Shown: in pieces, positions 52,840 to 64,000 of the stretch
How positions within the stretch are numbered: position 1 is the first letter of the stretch
Layout: each line of letters begins with the position of its first letter
Source of the DNA: Paenibacillus swuensis
GTDB lineage: Bacteria; Bacillota; Bacilli; Paenibacillales; DY6
Reading direction: 5' to 3'
NCBI RefSeq assembly: GCF_001644605.1
Contig: NZ_CP011388.1
Location: 644,501-708,500 of the forward strand
Length of the DNA: 64,000 bases
Notes under the pieces: model-generated
Told to the model about the DNA's origin: nothing
Databases searched by the model: none
The model's input: only the letters and a program-made list of their open reading frames with translations
Program-made: the position numbers and the translations under genes

Positions 52840-54957
52840 CTACTCTGCCAACCATAAAATACAAGTAACACCGCGCGGATAATACTTACTGCCGTGGATG
52901 CGGCCGGCTACAATCTGGTCGCTCCAGCTGAAATAGCTGAGCTCCGGGTGAACGAGCCAACCAACATGTGCCGCATCCGCAGCCGCCCCTTGTTCTTCCC
53001 ATGGAAGACCCAAGATCGCTCGGGCGTTGAATTGGTTCAGGTATATTTTGCTTAGCCAGGAATTATCGCTTGTGGAAGACAGCTTCCAGCCCCCGTCCTC
53101 GAACAAACAAGTTCCCGGAACGAGAATCGTCTCCAGATGCTTCTTTAATGTCCGGATGTAGGAACCATAGACGCCCGTTTCTTCAAGCGTATCTCTGCGG
53201 TTCATGATCCACGGGAATACCAAGCCTTCAATGGCCGGGATAATGCGGGACTCGTTGTTATGCTCCAGCACAGCGGGAATATACCCTTCCGATGTCATCG
53301 CGGAGGTCATGGTTTCCGCGCTTTTGAGCGCCTGTTCCCGCGCCAGCTTCGACTCGGCCTCAAGCCCCAGCCGGGCGAAGACGGTTTCGAGCGCGATGTA
53401 GGACGCCCATGTTTTGCCGGCTAAGTAAATATTATTTCGTGCTTGCCCGAGGGAAATATCCAGACTGTCGTACGTCGTGATTTCAGCCCCGCCCATACAA
53501 CGGCTGCTGTCGAGGGACATGATGCCGTTCCGTTCTTCCGCCTGAGGATGATCCCGGTTCACCAGACTCTCCAAACAGCGGACGAAGGTCGCCTGATGCT
53601 TGTCTAACCAGGCATGGTCTTGCTCCTGCTCAATATAAGCGGAGGCGCACAGCACCCAGTTCACCAGCTGCTCATGGGTCATGTGGGAGAAACACCCGTC
53701 TATGCCGTGACGCTCATAGGAAGAATAATGAGGCCTCGTGAACGTATTGGCGAAGCCCATATCATGCGTAAAGCTGATGCCGCCCGGATACGCGCGCTCG
53801 TCTCCCGGAAACTGCACCGTATCCGTGTAACTGTATCGGTCTACGAAGAGGTCCAGCACATTGCGCACGACCCACGGATTCATCTTCAACTCGTAGAAGA
53901 GATGATCCACCGTCAGATCGAACGTGTTCATCATGCGGTATTCCCCTTCATTCACCACCCATAGCGCCTCGCCGTCCTTCTCCAGCAGCTGTGTGCTGCC
54001 ATAGTAGCTTCGAATCGCATGAGCCATCATCCACTGTTGATCAGAGGAAAGATGCGGAGCGTGGATCAACGTGTTATTCTTCACACACTCTTGGGTAATC
54101 CGTTCCGCATGCTCTACGGCGTAAAAGGCCGCTTGCTCGATCGTCTCGAAATAGCGGTTGTAATAATATCGGGTAGCTAAACCGGCCGTGGCCGTGCCTT
54201 GGCGATGAAAGCAAACGGAGAACCGGTAGGTTGCTTTCTCTCCCGGAGGCGTGTCCATGATCAGCAGCCCTGCGCCGCCAAGCGCAAGCGCCCAATTCTC
54301 GCTGATCGGCTCCGTCAGGATGCTGTCCAACGAGAATCCCAGCGCGGAGGAAACTCGGTTATCGTCCGTTACGATGGCGGAATGCAGCCCTTGGCCGATG
54401 CCGATCAGTTTCCCGTCTGTTGTATCGTCGAGTCTACGCATGGAGCTGTACGGATCATTACCCTGATAACCGAAGAAGGCTCGGCGCGTCTTATTTCCCC
54501 GGAAATTGTCGATCGTTACTTCCGCCCAAACCGCAGGCACAATCGCGGATTTCACGTCCTCTTCAACCGTTCCTGCTGCTCCCGGTTCCAGAACAGAACG
54601 AACTTGGGAGTACAAGGTAAAGGTTAAATTTCCCGCGATCCACGTATCCGTGCACAGATTAAAGTCCCGTTGTACCTCGTCCGGAGAGAACGCGATATTC
54701 CGTGCCTGCTTCGAATTGTAATCCGGCGCGGAATCATCCAGCGTAAAGCGTTTGCGTTCATCTTCCGCTCCTGTAAAGAAAGGAAGCGACTGGAAGAACC
54801 CTTCTTCCTGTTCGATCCCGATATATACGTTCTGGTTTGCGGGACCGCGCATTTCTTGATTGATTCCGCCCTTGGCCCCGGGAAATCCCAAGGTAAAGCT
54901 GGCAAATGCCCCGATCGGAGAATGATGAGCGTTGTACATATGGGAGCTTGATGGCAT
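52840..54957 (-). CDS. GH52 beta-xylosidase
   Basis: A 705-residue cytoplasmic enzyme of glycoside hydrolase family 52, which releases xylose from xylo-oligosaccharides with retention. The whole protein aligns from memory with the Geobacillus XynB2 enzyme, of the same length: the start YNAHHSPIGAFASFTLGFPG, the nucleophile glutamate in LWVVNEGEYRMMNTFDL (about 337), the acid/base aspartate in GGAEITTYDSLDISLG (about 497) and the end SKYYPRGVTCILWL. There is no signal peptide. AAAGGGTG precedes ATG 54957. The product fits a xylose-containing substrate. Confidence 0.95.
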   Translation of the reverse strand: MPSSSHMYNAHHSPIGAFASFTLGFPGAKGGINQEMRGPANQNVYIGIEQEEGFFQSLPFFTGAEDERKRFTLDDSAPDYNSKQARNIAFSPDEVQRDFNLCTDTWIAGNLTFTLYSQVRSVLEPGAAGTVEEDVKSAIVPAVWAEVTIDNFRGNKTRRAFFGYQGNDPYSSMRRLDDTTDGKLIGIGQGLHSAIVTDDNRVSSALGFSLDSILTEPISENWALALGGAGLLIMDTPPGEKATYRFSVCFHRQGTATAGLATRYYYNRYFETIEQAAFYAVEHAERITQECVKNNTLIHAPHLSSDQQWMMAHAIRSYYGSTQLLEKDGEALWVVNEGEYRMMNTFDLTVDHLFYELKMNPWVVRNVLDLFVDRYSYTDTVQFPGDERAYPGGISFTHDMGFANTFTRPHYSSYERHGIDGCFSHMTHEQLVNWVLCASAYIEQEQDHAWLDKHQATFVRCLESLVNRDHPQAEERNGIMSLDSSRCMGGAEITTYDSLDISLGQARNNIYLAGKTWASYIALETVFARLGLEAESKLAREQALKSAETMTSAMTSEGYIPAVLEHNNESRIIPAIEGLVFPWIMNRRDTLEETGVYGSYIRTLKKHLETILVPGTCLFEDGGWKLSSTSDNSWLSKIYLNQFNARAILGLPWEEQGAAADAAHVGWLVHPELSYFSWSDQIVAGRIHGSKYYPRGVTCILWLAE

Positions 54958-54985
54958 AACGATTCACCCTTTCTTCTGAATGTGG

Positions 54986-56842
54986 TTAGAACTGAAGCTG
55001 GACGACCTGTCCCTTCCAAGCAATCTCATATAAACCGCTGAAACGCTCCGTCTGGCAAAAAACATTATCAAACCTCTTATAGTTCGCAATCGGCCATTCC
55101 TCGTTATTCACAAGGAGAGGTCCATCCCACCCGAACTCCATTCGGTTGCCGGACGGGGCAGTGTACTTTACCGATTGTTCGCTGAATTGAGGCCCATTGC
55201 GCACCAGATATTCCGCAAATTGCCGGAACGAGCCATGCTCGGCCGCGCTGCCCGCCTGGCAGATCCATATGTTATGCAACGCGTCGCAGATAACCTCCGT
55301 GCCGGTAAGCTCCGGATCCTCCGCCCAGCGGTACCCGTTTTGAGAGTACAGTGCGACGTAGCCTTCGTTTTTGCGTCCAAAAATCCATCCTCCTTCTTCC
55401 AACACTTCATCGAATTTCATTCTTGGGAAGTAGGCATGGGAATAAGGCACCCGGCTGTCCGCCGGAATGTGGTGGATGGCCATGAGACTGTTCTCCACTT
55501 GAACCGCGCGCGGAAACACATCATTGCCTGCCCAATAATCCGGTCTGCCGGTCTCTTTATGGGGAGCCCCCGGATGATTAACGAACACGACCGCGCCCTC
55601 ATCCAGCGTAGCCTGCCAGATATGCTGCTGAAATCCCCGCTCCCCTTTTCGATAATCCTGCGCGCAACTGAGCATGTAATGCGGCGTCTTGTAGGTAATC
55701 TTGTTCACTTTGCTTAAATATGTACAGCCTCGGCATGGTTCAGGCTCCACTTCATTCTCCTCGCAAGCCTCGAAATAATCGATTTCACGGTCCAGTTCGT
55801 GATTCACTTGGATGCCGTACTTCTCTTCGATCTGTTTGTTCAGTTGCACGAGGGATTGGTGGGTGTAGGCCATATTTTTCCAGAAAAAGACCGCATCCTC
55901 CTCGCTCACAGTCCCTTTACCGAATCGAGCCGCATCTTCCACGTTAAAGCTCTGCTGCTCCTTGCTCTCCACTGTCAGCTCCTGATCCTCGGCAATCTGA
56001 GTGATGACGTCCGGACACTCGTACTTGCTTGTAGCCAAACAAACCCCGCCCAAATCCAGCAAGTTATCCTTGTAGCCCCCAATTCCCCACAACAGGTATT
56101 GCAGCGCGCGTGTGCTTTCCGTCTCGGGATTCAACAGCAGATGCGAATACGTTCTTCCATGAGAACAACCGTACACCCCTTTATAGGAGTTGACGGCCAT
56201 CCCATAGCTCATAAGATCTAGCATCTGGCGGGCCTGGTGCCGAAGCGGCTCGGACGTTGCGAAATCATGGACGTTCAGCAAAGACATATAATTCTCAACC
56301 ATATAAGTGTTGGAGTCCCATTCGGAGAAACCTACCATCGCCTTGGTCTGAATCCACTCCAGAATCAAAGCCTCCGCCGATGCAATCCAGTCCCGGCCCG
56401 TCGTTCCATGGGCGCTAAACGTTTCATCCGGATACCGTTGCCCCGCGAGCAACTGACATACGCGATAGAGCAACACATGATTTTCCGTGACAAAATATTG
56501 CTCCCCCGAATACCCATTGCGCTCCGCATCATACCAGTACTCGAATTCCAGCAGCACCCGCTTTGTTTCTTCTTTCAGAGCCGCACTCCACAGGGGACTG
56601 TTTCCGTACAGATATAACGTCCTGAGCACGATGTTGAGCGTAAAGTCCCCGCAGTCCAGCCGCTGATCCACGGTTTCCAGCATGTCTCTGTACTCCTGTT
56701 CATCCACTTCCAAGCCGGAAGCCAGCCGACTCAACGCTTGCGCAGCGATTCTGAATCGGTGGTCGTTCGTCTCCTTGCCGGCGCTGTCTTGCAAATACAC
56801 TTGATTGCGCTGTTGTTGCTGCTGCGTTACTGCGGTTGACAT
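54986..56842 (-). CDS. Unplaced large enzyme-like protein of the polysaccharide locus
   Basis: A 618-residue protein with no signal peptide. The N-terminal half is helical and has motifs like those of (alpha/alpha) toroid lyases and hydrolases: GFSEWDSNTYMVENYMSLLN (about 196-215) and NSYKGVYGCSHGRTYSHLLL (about 245-265) with clustered Asn, Tyr, His and Arg. The C-terminal half is beta-rich (PHYMLSCAQDYRKGERGFQ, HIWQATLDEGAVVFVNHPG). A CxxC-type EPCRGCTYLS loop is between them. ATG 56842 has GGAGG 7 bases upstream. It is followed 28 bp later by GH52. Role in degrading the locus' polysaccharide is inferred; no family is recognised. Confidence 0.75.
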   Translation of the reverse strand: MSTAVTQQQQQRNQVYLQDSAGKETNDHRFRIAAQALSRLASGLEVDEQEYRDMLETVDQRLDCGDFTLNIVLRTLYLYGNSPLWSAALKEETKRVLLEFEYWYDAERNGYSGEQYFVTENHVLLYRVCQLLAGQRYPDETFSAHGTTGRDWIASAEALILEWIQTKAMVGFSEWDSNTYMVENYMSLLNVHDFATSEPLRHQARQMLDLMSYGMAVNSYKGVYGCSHGRTYSHLLLNPETESTRALQYLLWGIGGYKDNLLDLGGVCLATSKYECPDVITQIAEDQELTVESKEQQSFNVEDAARFGKGTVSEEDAVFFWKNMAYTHQSLVQLNKQIEEKYGIQVNHELDREIDYFEACEENEVEPEPCRGCTYLSKVNKITYKTPHYMLSCAQDYRKGERGFQQHIWQATLDEGAVVFVNHPGAPHKETGRPDYWAGNDVFPRAVQVENSLMAIHHIPADSRVPYSHAYFPRMKFDEVLEEGGWIFGRKNEGYVALYSQNGYRWAEDPELTGTEVICDALHNIWICQAGSAAEHGSFRQFAEYLVRNGPQFSEQSVKYTAPSGNRMEFGWDGPLLVNNEEWPIANYKRFDNVFCQTERFSGLYEIAWKGQVVQLQF

Positions 56843-56954
56843 TAACATCCCTCCGTATAGCTCTAGTGTCTTTACTGTAGCAAACCGGTTACCTGCAGGG
56901 TGTTCGATTATTGTTGGTTTGGTGTTCTGATCTTGCTTTTTTACGCAAAAGAAA

Positions 56955-56984
56955 AGAAGACCCACGCTGAGGCATGAGCCTTCT
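56955..56984 (-). terminator. Terminator of the SLH surface protein gene
   Basis: AGAAGGCTCAT/GTGGGTCTTCT arms pair fully when G-U pairs are allowed, followed by TTTCTTTTG on the minus strand. Confidence 0.78.
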
Positions 56985-57002
56985 ACTTGTAGCACACTAG
57001 AT

Positions 57003-64000
<6,998 letters not shown>

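Overview
The window reads like the chromosome of a spore-forming Gram-positive bacterium of the Paenibacillus type. The evidence is strong AGGAGG-type ribosome binding sites, GerP-like spore coat genes, bacilliredoxin, a csoR-copZ-copA copper operon, LplB/LplC-type sugar ABC permeases with a YesM/YesN two-component system, GH105 and GH52 enzymes, and an S-layer-anchored (SLH) surface protein. No rRNA, tRNA, CRISPR array, prophage or intact transposon was seen.

Layout. 1-9.5 kb holds housekeeping and stress genes: mutY (cut by the window edge), acpS, a DinB-fold protein, nadE, a bacilliredoxin, an Lsa-type ABC-F protein, thioredoxin, a phytanoyl-CoA dioxygenase-like enzyme divergent from an AraC regulator, and an HI0933-type flavoprotein. 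9.1-11.8 kb holds small secreted or lipoprotein genes, a 5'-truncated GNAT gene and two 152-bp copies of a dispersed repeat. 11.9-13.8 kb is a compact spore-coat/germination-like operon (Hsp20-like, two GerPA/PF-like, one GerPC-like, one zinc-ribbon protein). 13.9-22.3 kb holds a PfpI protein, a SUKH protein, a parvulin-type foldase, a CPA2 antiporter, a DUF1835 protein with seven 19-residue repeats, an SDR and a TVP38 protein. 22.3-26.2 kb is copper handling (csoR-copZ-copA plus a His-rich FixH/YtkA-like lipoprotein), followed by a decayed toxin-antitoxin pair. 26.5-35.3 kb has a MocR regulator divergent from a class D beta-lactamase, WrbA, a 957-residue patatin-like protein and NamA, with a 296-bp tandem duplication in between.

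35.4-56.9 kb is a polysaccharide-utilisation locus. It carries a beta-jelly-roll polysaccharide lyase, AraC and YesN/YesM regulators, a lipoprotein binding protein divergent from its two permeases, two GH105 unsaturated-uronyl hydrolases, a very large heparinase II/III-like lyase, a GH52 beta-xylosidase and a 618-residue enzyme-like protein I cannot place. Two cre-like sites sit before the two lyase genes. The set suggests secreted lyases cut a uronic-acid polymer, the ABC system imports the unsaturated oligomers, and GH105 and GH52 enzymes finish them in the cytoplasm. The substrate is not proven. 57-64 kb is one giant surface protein, open at the window edge: OB-like domains, a PHP hydrolase domain, CARDB, a 5'-nucleotidase (YfkN-like), a (GNN)n linker and three SLH domains.

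The most interesting points are a frameshift in the heparinase-like gene exactly at a T TTT TTA heptamer in the correct frame, several unrelated families of intergenic repeats (CTAACGAAT/ATTCGTTAG blocks, GTAGCG hairpins, a 45-bp array), the unplaced enzyme of the carbohydrate locus, and the non-canonical GerP-like operon.
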